DNA of 38,860 bases from Draconibacterium sp. Its GTDB lineage: Bacteria; Bacteroidota; Bacteroidia; Bacteroidales; Prolixibacteraceae. The DNA lies in contig WOYV01000044.1 of the NCBI GenBank assembly GCA_011620585.1, forward strand, positions 1-38,860. Direction: 5' to 3'. The notes under the pieces are model-generated. The model was not told where the DNA came from, made no database searches, and saw only the letters and a program-made list of their open reading frames with translations. Shown one piece after another: positions 23,058-31,992 of the stretch. Position numbers and translations under genes: made by a program. Every line of letters begins with the position of its first letter. Positions within the stretch are counted from its first letter, which is position 1.

Positions 23058-24398
23058 CTATTTCACACCTTTGAAGAAGCGGTTGAAACGAATGTTCGAT
23101 GGGAAACCTTTGTCTTTGTCGAGCGATAACCAGATAAATTTGGCTTTTCCCACCACATGGTCTTCGGGAACAAAACCCCAATAACGCGAGTCGGCTGAAT
23201 TATGGCGATTATCGCCCATCATCCAGTAGTAGTCCATTTTAAAAGTATAGCTGGTAGCCACTTCTCCATTAATCTTAATTACCTCACCATTTACTTCCAG
23301 ATCGTTGTCCTCGTAAACATCAATGATGCGAAGATAGAGCGGCAGGTTGTCAACAGTTAATTGCACTGTACTTCCTTTTGATGGAATTGTAAGTGGGCCA
23401 TAGTTGTCGACATTCCAGGGATAAGCTTTATCGGAGGGAAAAATTGCTGGTTCCCATTTTCCAGGGTCTTCCAGGGTTTTGGTAAGCGATTCAACATTGG
23501 CAAAAGTTTTAAGTTGAGCCGCTGCATCATCGGTTAAAGGGAATAAGTAGCGTTCGCTCGAAAAAACGCCTCGGTCGGCTTCCGAAATATGTAATTTATC
23601 AAGCGCCTTTGGATTGATTGATGTTCCGTTGGTTTGAACAATATAATCGTATTGAATCCCCTGGAAATGTTGCTGCGCCTTTCCGTTTACAAACAACTGT
23701 CCTTTCTCGATTTTGATTTCGTCGCCAGGAATACCCACACAACGTTTAATGTAATTCTCGCGTTTATCTACCGGTCGCGAAATGATCTCGCCAAAGTTGC
23801 GTTTATCGCTCCAAACCCTGGCCCGGCCATAAGCTCTTATTAACTGATAATAACTCTGGGATGGCATACCAAGGGCAACGGTGTCGCCTTCGGGGAAATG
23901 GAAAACCACCACATCGTTATTCTTCACTTTTCCAAATCCTGCCATACGATGGTAGGGCCGTTGGATGGCCTCGGAATATGATTTGCCACCAATAATTGGC
24001 ATGGTGTTGTGTACAAACGGAAACGAGAGCGGTGTATTTGGCGTTTTGGGTCCGTAAGCCGTTTTACTCACAAACAGGTAATCGCCCACCAACATCGATT
24101 TTTCCATCGACGAAGTAGGAATGGTGTATGCTTCAATAAAAAACATACGGATAAAAGTGGCCGCTATCACTGCAAAAATGATCGCATCAACCCATTCAAC
24201 AACCTTGGTTTGCTTCCCGTTTGGCGGGTTTTTCTTTTTCCAGAACGACCAGTGAACTTTTTGAGTGATATAAATATCGAAGATCACAGCAAGTCCCAGA
24301 AGCCAGATATAATTTCCGAGCCAAAGCACCCATAGGAAATAGAGTAAGCCAACGGTGATGAATTTAAACCACTTGTTAGATAAAATGGTATTTAACAT
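23058..24398 (-). CDS. lepB: Signal peptidase I
   Basis: It removes signal peptides from exported proteins at the outer face of the inner membrane. The 446 residues begin with two or three hydrophobic helices (about 12-45 and 68-88), then the catalytic domain. Nucleophile Ser97 lies in YTIPTSSMEKSM and general-base Lys218 in YIKRCVGIPGDEI; the late GDNRHNSADSRYWGFVPEDHVVGKA is signature box E. Relative to E. coli LepB there are large insertions before Lys218 (about 115-210) and between 245 and 370, which is common in Bacteroidota. It follows dapB by 11 bases, a conserved neighbourhood in the phylum. Confidence 0.97.
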   Translation of the reverse strand: MLNTILSNKWFKFITVGLLYFLWVLWLGNYIWLLGLAVIFDIYITQKVHWSFWKKKNPPNGKQTKVVEWVDAIIFAVIAATFIRMFFIEAYTIPTSSMEKSMLVGDYLFVSKTAYGPKTPNTPLSFPFVHNTMPIIGGKSYSEAIQRPYHRMAGFGKVKNNDVVVFHFPEGDTVALGMPSQSYYQLIRAYGRARVWSDKRNFGEIISRPVDKRENYIKRCVGIPGDEIKIEKGQLFVNGKAQQHFQGIQYDYIVQTNGTSINPKALDKLHISEADRGVFSSERYLFPLTDDAAAQLKTFANVESLTKTLEDPGKWEPAIFPSDKAYPWNVDNYGPLTIPSKGSTVQLTVDNLPLYLRIIDVYEDNDLEVNGEVIKINGEVATSYTFKMDYYWMMGDNRHNSADSRYWGFVPEDHVVGKAKFIWLSLDKDKGFPSNIRFNRFFKGVK

Positions 24399-24409
24399 TT
24401 ATTTAGTTT

Positions 24410-25126
24410 TTAAATTTTCAATAAGTCTTTCATGGTAAGAATACCCTTGTTCCCGCGACAAAATTCGGCAGCCAAAACAGCCCCAAATGCGAAACCTACA
24501 CGGCTTTTCGCGCTGTGTGTAATCTCTATAAAATCAACATCCGATTCGTATCGAATCGTGTGTATCCCGGGTACCAGGCCAACACGTTCCGATTTTATTT
24601 TGATTTCATCGTTTGCTGCAATCTTATCGTTTACCCATTTATTTTTTCCAGGCAGAATTTCGAGTATGTCTTCTGCCAAACTAATCGCAGTTCCGCTGGG
24701 GGCATCCAGTTTCTGGGTGTGATGCACTTCTGTCATTTCAACACCGTATTCTTCGCGAGGCGACATCAACTCAGCCAGTTTTTTGTTCAATTCAAAGAAC
24801 AAATTTACACCTACCGAGAAATTGCTGCCATAGAAAAATGTTCCATTCTCTTCGATACATTTTGCATACACTTCGTCTTTTCTGTCAAGCCATCCGGTGG
24901 TACCGCTAACAACCGGAATCCCAGCTTCAAAACACGCGAAGTAATTTGAAATGGCTGATTTTGGAATCGTAAATTCGATGGCGACATCGCAGGTTTTTAA
25001 ATTTGCAACGCTAAGATCGTTCTGATTGTCGACATCGATTTTAAGGGCTATTTCGTGGCCACGTTCAAGGGCAATCTTTTCAATTTCTTTACCCATTCTT
25101 CCGTAGCCAAGCAGTGCAATTTTCAT
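24410..25126 (-). CDS. dapB: 4-hydroxy-tetrahydrodipicolinate reductase
   Basis: It reduces dehydrated hydroxy-tetrahydrodipicolinate with NAD(P)H in the lysine/diaminopimelate pathway. The 238 residues hold an N-terminal Rossmann fold with LLGYGRMGKEI (5-15) and a C-terminal catalytic domain with EVHHTQKLDAPSGTA (133-147), which contains the His pair and the catalytic Lys139. VSGTTGW (73-79) is also typical. It is first in a dapB-lepB operon that ends at a strong terminator, and has a -7 match upstream. Confidence 0.97.
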   Translation of the reverse strand: MKIALLGYGRMGKEIEKIALERGHEIALKIDVDNQNDLSVANLKTCDVAIEFTIPKSAISNYFACFEAGIPVVSGTTGWLDRKDEVYAKCIEENGTFFYGSNFSVGVNLFFELNKKLAELMSPREEYGVEMTEVHHTQKLDAPSGTAISLAEDILEILPGKNKWVNDKIAANDEIKIKSERVGLVPGIHTIRYESDVDFIEITHSAKSRVGFAFGAVLAAEFCRGNKGILTMKDLLKI

Positions 25127-25159
25127 TTTTTATTTGTTGTTGGTAATAAAAACAAGCCA

Positions 25160-25167
25160 CAAAGATA
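25160..25167 (-). promoter_or_regulatory. Probable -7 promoter element of dapB-lepB
   Basis: TATCTTTG on the minus strand matches TAnnTTTG and lies 33 bases before the dapB start. The -33 region has no strong TTTG; a TGG lies about 19 bases upstream. Confidence 0.42.
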
Positions 25168-25322
25168 AAATATTAGTTAAATCTAACCAGTAAGCTGCGA
25201 AACTTAAAAAGTTTTCGACGAACGTGATTTCAAAGCAGGCAAACAATCCATACTATTATCCCATTTGTTCTGTCTCTTTTGCAGGATATTTCTATAACTT
25301 TACGCTTCCTGAAACAAAAAAA

Positions 25323-26156
25323 ATGAAGAAAGTTAAATTGGTGGCCACCGACCTCGACGGGACTTTTCTGCGAAACGACAGAAGTATAAGTAAAGCCAAC
25401 CTGCTTGCCCTCGACGAACTGGGCAAAAAAGGAATACTTCGCGTGGTAGCCACCGGGCGCAATCTTCGGAAAGCCAAGGAAGTTCTGGGCGATGATATTC
25501 CTTTCGACTATGTCGTTTTTTCTTCGGGAGCAGGTGTTTTTAACTGGAAAACCAAGCAACATATTTACCATCAGAATATTATCGAAAGTTCGGCGCAAAA
25601 ACTTTTGTCACATTTTATCCGCAAAGGAGAAAGTTTTCATGCATTCTTTCCGGTGCCTGAAAACCACCAGCATTATTATTACCGGGGAACAGAACCTTCC
25701 GAAGAGTTTGAACGCTATTTTACTTTTAACCAATATTTTGCTGAAGAACTAAATACCGATGCATTGCCTCAAACCGAATTATGCCAGTTCCTGGTGATTA
25801 TAAAAGAGAATGAAAAGCATTTCAATGAGCTGAAAACAGAAATAGAGGCTTTGTGCCCCGAGATACGTGTTGTCCGTACTTCTTCTCCAATCACTAAAGG
25901 ATACATTTGGATCGAAGTGTTTCATCGTTTGGTTTCGAAAGGAAATGGAGTTCTCGAGGTTTGCAGGCGCCACAATATTGATCCCAAACAAACAATGGCA
26001 ATTGGAAACGACTACAACGATTTCGATTTGCTCGCTTTCGCCCGGCACTCGTTTCTTACGGCAAACGCACCGCACGAAATAAAGAATAGATTTCCGCTAC
26101 TGCCAAGCAACGAAGAAGATGCATTTGCCAGGGCCGTGGAACTTTTACAGGAGTAA
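25323..26156 (+). CDS. Cof-type HAD-IIB phosphatase
   Basis: The 277-residue cytoplasmic protein is a haloacid dehalogenase-superfamily hydrolase that dephosphorylates small molecules such as sugar phosphates or flavin nucleotides. Motif I is VATDLDGTFL with nucleophile Asp10 and acid/base Asp12; motif II is VVATGRNL; motif IV is GNDYNDFDLL (228-237) with metal ligands. A C2-type cap lies between about 85 and 190. The frame extends upstream to 25224, but MKKVKLVATDLDGT is the standard family start, so ATG 25323 is chosen. Substrate cannot be predicted. It may be cotranscribed with the M16 protease 50 bases downstream. Confidence 0.92.
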   Translation: MKKVKLVATDLDGTFLRNDRSISKANLLALDELGKKGILRVVATGRNLRKAKEVLGDDIPFDYVVFSSGAGVFNWKTKQHIYHQNIIESSAQKLLSHFIRKGESFHAFFPVPENHQHYYYRGTEPSEEFERYFTFNQYFAEELNTDALPQTELCQFLVIIKENEKHFNELKTEIEALCPEIRVVRTSSPITKGYIWIEVFHRLVSKGNGVLEVCRRHNIDPKQTMAIGNDYNDFDLLAFARHSFLTANAPHEIKNRFPLLPSNEEDAFARAVELLQE

Positions 26157-26206
26157 AATGTTGTAATAATCGCAAATAATTCAGACACATTAATAAAAAA
26201 CACAAA

Positions 26207-29011
26207 ATGATGAAATTATTTTTAAGCACGATTTTTATGTTGAGCAGCTTGTTGTTAAGCGCTCAGGATCAACCTGGTTTAAACAGTAAGATTCCCGAAG
26301 ATCCGGCAGTCAGTAAAGGGGTACTTCCGAATGGCATGACATATTATGTACGTGCAAACAGCGAACCCGAAAACCGTGCAGAACTAATGTTGGTTGTAAA
26401 AACCGGTTCGGTAGATGAAGACAATGATCAACAGGGATTGGCGCATTTCTGTGAACACATGTCGTTTAACGGGACAAAAAATTTCCCAAAACACGAACTG
26501 ATCAATTATTTTGAATCGATCGGGATGGAATTTGGCCCTGAAATCAACGCTTATACCGGTTTCGATGAAACCGTTTACATGTTAAAAGTTCCGCTGGATA
26601 ATCCCGAATTTATGGAAAAAGGGCTACAGGTTTTGTACGATTGGGCCTGCCAGGTAACTGATTCGGACGAAGAAGTTAACGCCGAACGGGGAGTTATCTT
26701 AGAAGAAGAACGATTGGGAAGAGGGGCTAACGACCGAATGATGAAAGAATGGTTGCCTGTACTTCTCAAAGATTCGAAATATGCAGAAAGGTTACCAATT
26801 GGGAAAGTTGGCCTGCTACAAAGTTTCGACCCATCGGTGTTGCGCAGGTATCGAAGCGACTGGTACCGCCCCGACCTGCAAGCCGTAATTGTTGTGGGTG
26901 ATTTCGATCAAAACGAAATGGTGGAAACGATCAAGGAAAAATTCTCAGCCATCCCGGCGCGCCAAAACGAACGCGAAAAAAAATACTTCGATATACCGGA
27001 TCATAAAGAAACACTGGTTAGTGTAACTACCGACAAAGAAGCACAATACCCAATTGCGTATGTGTATTATAAACACGATCTGGAGGTGTCAAAAACAGTG
27101 GCCGATTTCCGCGAAATGATCATGGAAAATCTCTACACAGGAATGATCAATAATCGGTTGGCGGAAAAAACTCAGCAAGCTGATCCTCCGTTTTTGTTGG
27201 GGCAATCAGTTTATTCTCATCAATTCGGACCTTTAAGCACTTACATGTCGGTAGCCGTTACGCAAGGCGATAAAATTGAGACCGGTTTAAAAGAAGTACT
27301 GCTCGAAAACGAACGCGTCAAGAAATTTGGTTTTACCGAAACCGAGCTTGAGCGGCAGAAGACGGCGGTGCTCAACAACATGGAAAAAGCATACAAAGAG
27401 CGCAACAAAACTAAATCGGTGAATTATGCCAACGAATACATTCGTAACTTTTTGGTAACCAAAGAGCCCTTCCCGGGAATGGAAAACGAGTATGCCTATT
27501 ATACGGAATTTGTTCCCGGAATATCAGTGGAAGAGATTAATGCACTGGCAAAAAAATGGGTGACAAACGAAAACCGCGTGGTGATTATTACTGCCCCCGA
27601 AAACGATAAAACAATTGTTCCAACCAAAGAGCAAGTGCTTGCCTTGCTCGACAAAGTGGAAAACACCGAAATAGAACCGTATGTGGATGCCGTTTCGAAT
27701 GTGCCTTTGCTGGCCGACGAACCTTTTGGGAGCAAAGTCAGTTCGGAAAATGAACTCGAAAAAGTGGATGCAGTAGAATGGAAACTTGCCAATGGTGCCA
27801 CTATCGTAGTGAAAAAAACCGATTTCAAAGACGATGAAGTTCTTTTCAGCGCCTGGAGTTTAGGCGGAAGTTCTCTGTACTCAGCCGATTACGACGTCTC
27901 AGCTGATCTCACAACCGATGTGATGAGCGAAAGCGGAATCGCTGATTTTGATGAAATTACCCTGGATAAAATGCTTTCGGACAAGGTATTTAGTGTTTCT
28001 CCATACATCAGTCAGTTGCGCGAGGGTTTTAACGGAAACTCATCGGTAAAAGATGTGGAAACCTTGTTGCAAATGGTTTACCTGTATTTTACAGAGCCGC
28101 GTTTTGATGAGGTTAGTTATCAATCGTTGATGAAACAATATGCTACAGTACTCGAAAACAAAGCCAATTCGCCCGAAGCTAATTTTAGCGATACCTTAAG
28201 TGTAACTATAAATAATTATAATCCGCGTGCAATGCCTTTGACTGCGGATCGTTTGCAGGATGCTTCATTTGATCAGATTAAAAAAATCGGGAAAGAGCGT
28301 TTCAAAAATGCTTCCGATTTTAAATTCTTTTTTGTAGGCAACATCGATCCCGAAAGCTTTAAACCGCTGGTTGAAAAATATATTGGTGGGATTCCAACGC
28401 TGGATAGCCGGGAAAACTGGGTGGATCTTGGCATCGAAAAACCCGAAGGGGTGGTAGAAAAAGTGGTTTACAAAGGGCAGGAAGATAAAAGCATGCAATA
28501 CATTGTGTTCCATGGCAATTTTGATTACAATGCTCAGGACCAGGTTCAGTTGAATGCTGTGAATAAAATTATTGAAGCTAAATTGAACGAAGTAATACGC
28601 GAAGAAATGAGTAGCGTATATAGTCCGGGAGCATCGGCATCAACTGCAAAATTCCCTGATTCAGAGTATACTTTCTCGATCTATTATGGAACGGCTCCCG
28701 ACAGGTTAGATGAAGTGAAGCAGGCAGTATTTGAAATCATTAAAGATTATGCGAAAAACGGGCCCACAGAAAAGGAAATTGCCACCGCTAAAGAAAAACT
28801 ACTTCGCGAACGTGAAATTCAGATGCGCGAGAACTCGTTCTGGCTGAATATTCTGAGCAACACGTATTACATAAAGAACGGCGATTTTTCGCAGTTTGGA
28901 AACTATAACCAACTGGTTGAAAATCTAAGTGTTGATTCGACAAAAAAAGCGTTTAGCAATTATTTCGATTTCAACAATTACATTGGAGTGGCCCTGGCCC
29001 CTGCCAGATAA
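26207..29011 (+). CDS. Exported M16-family zinc metalloprotease
   Basis: This 934-residue pitrilysin/insulinase-like protein has a signal peptide (about 1-19, ending LLLSAQ) and two M16 halves. The inverted zinc motif is HFCEH (His80, Glu83, His84), and the third ligand is Glu160 in EEVNAERGVILEEE, 76 residues on, as in pitrilysin. The second half (about 510-930) lacks the zinc site, as expected for the inactive partner half. It probably degrades peptides in the periplasm; Bacteroidota carry several such proteins. ATG 26207 or 26210 could be the start. The gene ends at a strong terminator. Confidence 0.95.
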   Translation: MMKLFLSTIFMLSSLLLSAQDQPGLNSKIPEDPAVSKGVLPNGMTYYVRANSEPENRAELMLVVKTGSVDEDNDQQGLAHFCEHMSFNGTKNFPKHELINYFESIGMEFGPEINAYTGFDETVYMLKVPLDNPEFMEKGLQVLYDWACQVTDSDEEVNAERGVILEEERLGRGANDRMMKEWLPVLLKDSKYAERLPIGKVGLLQSFDPSVLRRYRSDWYRPDLQAVIVVGDFDQNEMVETIKEKFSAIPARQNEREKKYFDIPDHKETLVSVTTDKEAQYPIAYVYYKHDLEVSKTVADFREMIMENLYTGMINNRLAEKTQQADPPFLLGQSVYSHQFGPLSTYMSVAVTQGDKIETGLKEVLLENERVKKFGFTETELERQKTAVLNNMEKAYKERNKTKSVNYANEYIRNFLVTKEPFPGMENEYAYYTEFVPGISVEEINALAKKWVTNENRVVIITAPENDKTIVPTKEQVLALLDKVENTEIEPYVDAVSNVPLLADEPFGSKVSSENELEKVDAVEWKLANGATIVVKKTDFKDDEVLFSAWSLGGSSLYSADYDVSADLTTDVMSESGIADFDEITLDKMLSDKVFSVSPYISQLREGFNGNSSVKDVETLLQMVYLYFTEPRFDEVSYQSLMKQYATVLENKANSPEANFSDTLSVTINNYNPRAMPLTADRLQDASFDQIKKIGKERFKNASDFKFFFVGNIDPESFKPLVEKYIGGIPTLDSRENWVDLGIEKPEGVVEKVVYKGQEDKSMQYIVFHGNFDYNAQDQVQLNAVNKIIEAKLNEVIREEMSSVYSPGASASTAKFPDSEYTFSIYYGTAPDRLDEVKQAVFEIIKDYAKNGPTEKEIATAKEKLLREREIQMRENSFWLNILSNTYYIKNGDFSQFGNYNQLVENLSVDSTKKAFSNYFDFNNYIGVALAPAR

Positions 29012-29030
29012 AATACTGTATTGGAAAACG

Positions 29031-29063
29031 AATGCCGGAGTTTCTAAAAGCTTCGGCATTTTT
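29031..29063 (+). terminator. Intrinsic terminator of the M16 protease gene
   Basis: AATGCCGGAG (29031-29040) pairs with CTTCGGCATT (29051-29060) with one G-U pair, around a ten-base loop. The stem is followed by a run of Ts. It begins 20 bases after the protease stop. Confidence 0.9.
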
Positions 29064-29104
29064 ATACTTCAAAAAGTTTAATTTAGTTGCTCAAAATCGA
29101 AGGT

Positions 29105-29713
29105 ATGAAGATCTATTCGCCGCTGTTTATAATTCTGCGAATTCTCGCTTACGGACTGCTTTTTTTTGGCATTGCCCAGGGAATATTTTTCGATGCAGCT
29201 CATCCGATGGAAGAAGGTTATTTTGGAGAACTTACTTTTACTGAGATTGGACAGGAAACTATCCTTTTTATCCTCTTTCTTTTTTATCTTTTTATTGGAA
29301 AGAAATGGAAGGAAATAGGGGTGATTAGCAATTTTGTAGCCTTGTTTTTTCTAATGGCTTTTATCCGCGAATTCAACTTTCTGATCGATAAATGGATTTA
29401 CCCGGTTTTGGTGATTTTTGTGCTGATGATCTGGCTTTTTTTCCGCGATTTTAAGAAGATAAAACAAGCCGGCATTCGATTCTTTAGCATACCTGCATCG
29501 CAATGGCTTTTAGCAGGTTTACTGGTTACCATGGTTTTTAGCCGATTGTTTGGCCGGTCTAAATTCTGGCGCATTCTTTATCCCGGTGAGAGTTACCGGC
29601 TGGCCAAGGCAGCTACCGAAGAAGGAATCGAATTATTGGGCAACACCGTGATGCTTATTTCAGCTATCGAATTTTTGCTATATTACTTCTTTGTTTATAA
29701 GAAAGACGATTAA
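29105..29713 (+). CDS. Six-helix membrane protein of unknown function
   Basis: The 202-residue protein has six predicted transmembrane helices (about 7-28, 50-66, 72-92, 97-113, 133-148, 180-197). Charged residues at helix borders that may be conserved include FIREFNFLID (87-96) and an acidic TEEGIELLGN (171-180) before the last helix. I do not recognise the family. A TTG start six codons upstream is possible, but ATG 29105 gives the standard short N-terminus. Its stop overlaps the next start (TAATG), so it is translationally coupled to a glycosyltransferase; a role in lipid-linked or surface glycan handling is possible but only inferred from that coupling. Confidence 0.75.
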   Translation: MKIYSPLFIILRILAYGLLFFGIAQGIFFDAAHPMEEGYFGELTFTEIGQETILFILFLFYLFIGKKWKEIGVISNFVALFFLMAFIREFNFLIDKWIYPVLVIFVLMIWLFFRDFKKIKQAGIRFFSIPASQWLLAGLLVTMVFSRLFGRSKFWRILYPGESYRLAKAATEEGIELLGNTVMLISAIEFLLYYFFVYKKDD

Positions 29714-30591
29714 TGAAAGTTTGTGGATTCACCTTTATCCGAAATGCGGTAAAATTTGATTTTCCGGTGGTAGAAGCCATCACTTCAGTTTTACCGCTTT
29801 GTGATTATTTTGTGGCCGCTGTTGGAAAATCAGCAGATCAAACCAGGCAGTTGATTGAATCTATTGTGCCGGGAAAAATTAAAGTGATCGACACAGTTTG
29901 GGATGAGACAAAAAAACAGGGTGGCCAGGTTTATGCCCACGAAACGAATAAAGCTTTTGATGCGGTTCCCGAAGAATTTGATTGGTGTTTTTATATTCAG
30001 GGCGACGAAGTGTTGCACGAAAAATACCTTCCGCTTGTTAAACAAGCGATGTTGGAAAATCTGAATCGAAAGAACGTGGACGGGCTTTTGTTTGATTTCA
30101 AGCACTTTTACGGATCGTATGATTATGTGGGCGACTGCCGCCACTGGTACCAAAAAGAAATTCGGGTGATCAGGAACGATAAAAATATCAGGTCGTACAA
30201 AGATGCACAGGGTTTTCGAAAGCTGGGAGAGAAATTGCAGGTAGTACCCGTCGAAGCCGAGATTTATCACTATGGCTGGGTGCGGCATCCCGTGTACATG
30301 CAACAAAAACTTGATGCGGTAAAAGCATTTTACGGTGGAATTTCGGAAGAAGAAGCCCGGGAAAAAACATTGGCGCGGGAGTTTGATTACAAGGCCGAAT
30401 ACGATGCACTGGCCCGTTTTGAAGGGTCTCACCCCTTAGTGATGCAAAAGCGGATTGAACGCCTCAACTGGCATTTTGACGCCGATTTGTCGAAAGTAAA
30501 TATGAAATGGAAATACCGCTGGTTGTACAGGATTGAGAAATGGACCGGTGTGCGTTTATTTGAATATCGGAACTACAGGCTATTAAAATGA
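29713..30591 (+). CDS. Glycosyltransferase, GT2-like
   Basis: The 292-residue protein resembles GT-A fold glycosyltransferases: an N-terminal VCGFTFIRNAVKFDFPVVEAI nucleotide-binding start, then FYIQGDEVLHE (93-103), where Asp98 and Glu99 take the place of the metal/acidic motif of family 2 enzymes. EIRVIRNDKNIRSYKDAQGFR and IYHYGWVRHP are also typical of this Bacteroidota subgroup. It has no membrane helix and is probably cytosolic or membrane-associated. Donor and acceptor are unknown. ATG 29713 overlaps the TAA of the six-helix membrane protein, a strong sign of joint expression; a nucleotidyltransferase gene converges from the other side. Confidence 0.82.
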   Translation: MKVCGFTFIRNAVKFDFPVVEAITSVLPLCDYFVAAVGKSADQTRQLIESIVPGKIKVIDTVWDETKKQGGQVYAHETNKAFDAVPEEFDWCFYIQGDEVLHEKYLPLVKQAMLENLNRKNVDGLLFDFKHFYGSYDYVGDCRHWYQKEIRVIRNDKNIRSYKDAQGFRKLGEKLQVVPVEAEIYHYGWVRHPVYMQQKLDAVKAFYGGISEEEAREKTLAREFDYKAEYDALARFEGSHPLVMQKRIERLNWHFDADLSKVNMKWKYRWLYRIEKWTGVRLFEYRNYRLLK

Positions 30592-30603
30592 AAAGGTAGC
30601 AAC

Positions 30604-31332
30604 CTATTCAGTATTGCGAAATAAACGGCGGGCTGCTTCCAATTCATCCGGTTTCCCGACATCCATCCAGAGTTCAGAATTGTCGATCAATCCTTTTATC
30701 GTTTTTGTTTTTGCCAGTTCGAGGTACAGTTTCACAATCGAAAAACGATTTTCGGCAGGCATATATTCAAAGATATCAGGATTTACGATATGAATACCGC
30801 TAAAGGCAAGTTCTTTTGCATTGTCAAAGTTTTCAGGCCTCGAAATTTTCTTTTCTCCATTTTGTTTATTGATCCAGCCAACCAGTTGCATGTTATCGTC
30901 GAATTTAAAGTAGCGCTGCGTATTTCTGTTTCGCACAATCAGTGTCGCCAGTGCATTGGACGACAAGTGTTTTTCAAGCACTTTTCTTAAATCGAGACCA
31001 CAGAGGATATCCACATTATAGAGGAGAATTGGTTCATTTCGTGAGAAAAGCAGTGCAGCTTTTTTAAGTCCCCCGCCCGTTTCGAGCAAAAGCCCCGATT
31101 CGTTGGATACCATCACCGGAACTCCCCAGTTGTGAGCATGAATAAATTCAATGATTTTTTCGGAAAAATGATGAACATTGACAACAACACGGGAAGCGCC
31201 AGCAGCTCTAACTTTCAGGATGGCATGTTCAAGCAGGGTTTTTCCTCCCGCCTTAACCAGAGCCTTGGGTTTGTCAGCTGTTTCGTTTTCCAGACGGGTT
31301 CCAAGCCCCGCCGCAAAAATCATGGCTTCCAT
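30604..31332 (-). CDS. Sugar-1-phosphate nucleotidyltransferase, MurU-like
   Basis: This 242-residue enzyme transfers a nucleotidyl group to a sugar-1-phosphate. MIFAAGLGTRLENETADKPKALV carries the GxGTRL phosphate loop and the Lys of KPKAL; LLLETGGGLKKAA and YNVDILCGLDL (metal Asp) follow, and a final segment SELWMDVGKPDELE is the typical closing motif. Similarity is to MurU (N-acetylmuramate-1-phosphate uridylyltransferase) and to mannose/heptose-1-phosphate nucleotidyltransferases; without the usual kinase neighbour (AmgK) the substrate stays open. It converges on the glycosyltransferase, with 12 bases between the stops. Confidence 0.85.
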   Translation of the reverse strand: MEAMIFAAGLGTRLENETADKPKALVKAGGKTLLEHAILKVRAAGASRVVVNVHHFSEKIIEFIHAHNWGVPVMVSNESGLLLETGGGLKKAALLFSRNEPILLYNVDILCGLDLRKVLEKHLSSNALATLIVRNRNTQRYFKFDDNMQLVGWINKQNGEKKISRPENFDNAKELAFSGIHIVNPDIFEYMPAENRFSIVKLYLELAKTKTIKGLIDNSELWMDVGKPDELEAARRLFRNTE

Positions 31333-31368
31333 CTATTTATTTTAGGAAGATGCAAATGAGCATCTCAT

Positions 31369-31812
31369 TTAGCGTATCCTGTTCAGGCTCCTGACCAGCG
31401 CTTCGTCTTTTCCAATAGCGCGGATGGCGAGCCAATCGAGAACAACAGCAATTATCGGGAAGACTATTGGGATTTTAAACGCAACTTTGGCCCCGTCGAA
31501 TCCGGCGTAGGTAAAATAAAAAAACATCCCGAAAAGCCCGATCAACAGAATAATGGTAAACACCAGCATCCTGATCTGTACAATCCGTTTTTTGTACATA
31601 AAAATTACGACCAGGTGCAGCACCGTAATAATTCCGGTAAAGATAAGCAGCGGTAATCCGTTAAAAACCAATGTTTCGGCTTTGTAAATACCTTTGCCCA
31701 CCAGTTCCATCAACTCGCCATCTACCGAAATATCGGCCAGTTTGAGTTTAAAAAGTGTTGCAACCAGCAGGCCCGCAATTAAAATATAAATGGTTTGAAT
31801 TCTTTGGATCAT
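31369..31812 (-). CDS. DUF4293 membrane protein
   Basis: The 147-residue protein has four transmembrane helices and starts MIQRIQTIYILIAGLL, the signature of DUF4293, a family nearly confined to Bacteroidota. Helices lie at about 6-23, 51-72, 80-102 and 112-132, followed by a basic tail (VRSLNRIR). Function is unknown. The gene has its own good promoter (31829-31858), divergent from sucA, and is 36 bases upstream of the nucleotidyltransferase on the same strand, so the two may share a transcript. Confidence 0.88.
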   Translation of the reverse strand: MIQRIQTIYILIAGLLVATLFKLKLADISVDGELMELVGKGIYKAETLVFNGLPLLIFTGIITVLHLVVIFMYKKRIVQIRMLVFTIILLIGLFGMFFYFTYAGFDGAKVAFKIPIVFPIIAVVLDWLAIRAIGKDEALVRSLNRIR

Positions 31813-31828
31813 CGTGTTAAATTTTTAG

Positions 31829-31858
31829 CAAAAATAGCCAATCAAAATCTTTCTCAAA
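31829..31858 (-). promoter_or_regulatory. Promoter of the DUF4293 gene
   Basis: On the minus strand TTTG (31858-31855), an 18-base spacer and TATTTTTG (31836-31829) match the Bacteroidota -33/-7 consensus. The RNA would start about 10 bases before ATG 31812. Confidence 0.6.
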
Positions 31859-31877
31859 ATCAAAAGTTAAGGGCATG

Positions 31878-31907
31878 TTCAAAAAAGCAAAGAAACCTTT
31901 ACTTTTG
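31878..31907 (+). promoter_or_regulatory. Probable promoter of sucAB
   Basis: TACTTTTG (31900-31907) matches TAnnTTTG, with TTC (31878-31880) 19 bases upstream in the -33 position, one base off TTG. The leader before ATG 31993 would be about 80 bases. Confidence 0.5.
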
Positions 31908-31992
31908 CAGTAGAAAATAAGCATTCTGATAAACAATAGATACCATGCTTTGTTTTTTCAGTATTATTTAAAAAGTAACTTAAAAATCAACA

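Noticed and set aside
25277-25302. TTTTG and TAACTTTA upstream of the HAD phosphatase as a promoter
   Set aside because: The spacer is only 13 bases and the -7 box has a mismatch at the last base; not strong enough to list.
29830-30432. 200-codon open frame antisense to the glycosyltransferase
   Set aside because: Contained within a well-supported gene that is coupled to its upstream neighbour; no motif or signal supports the reverse frame.
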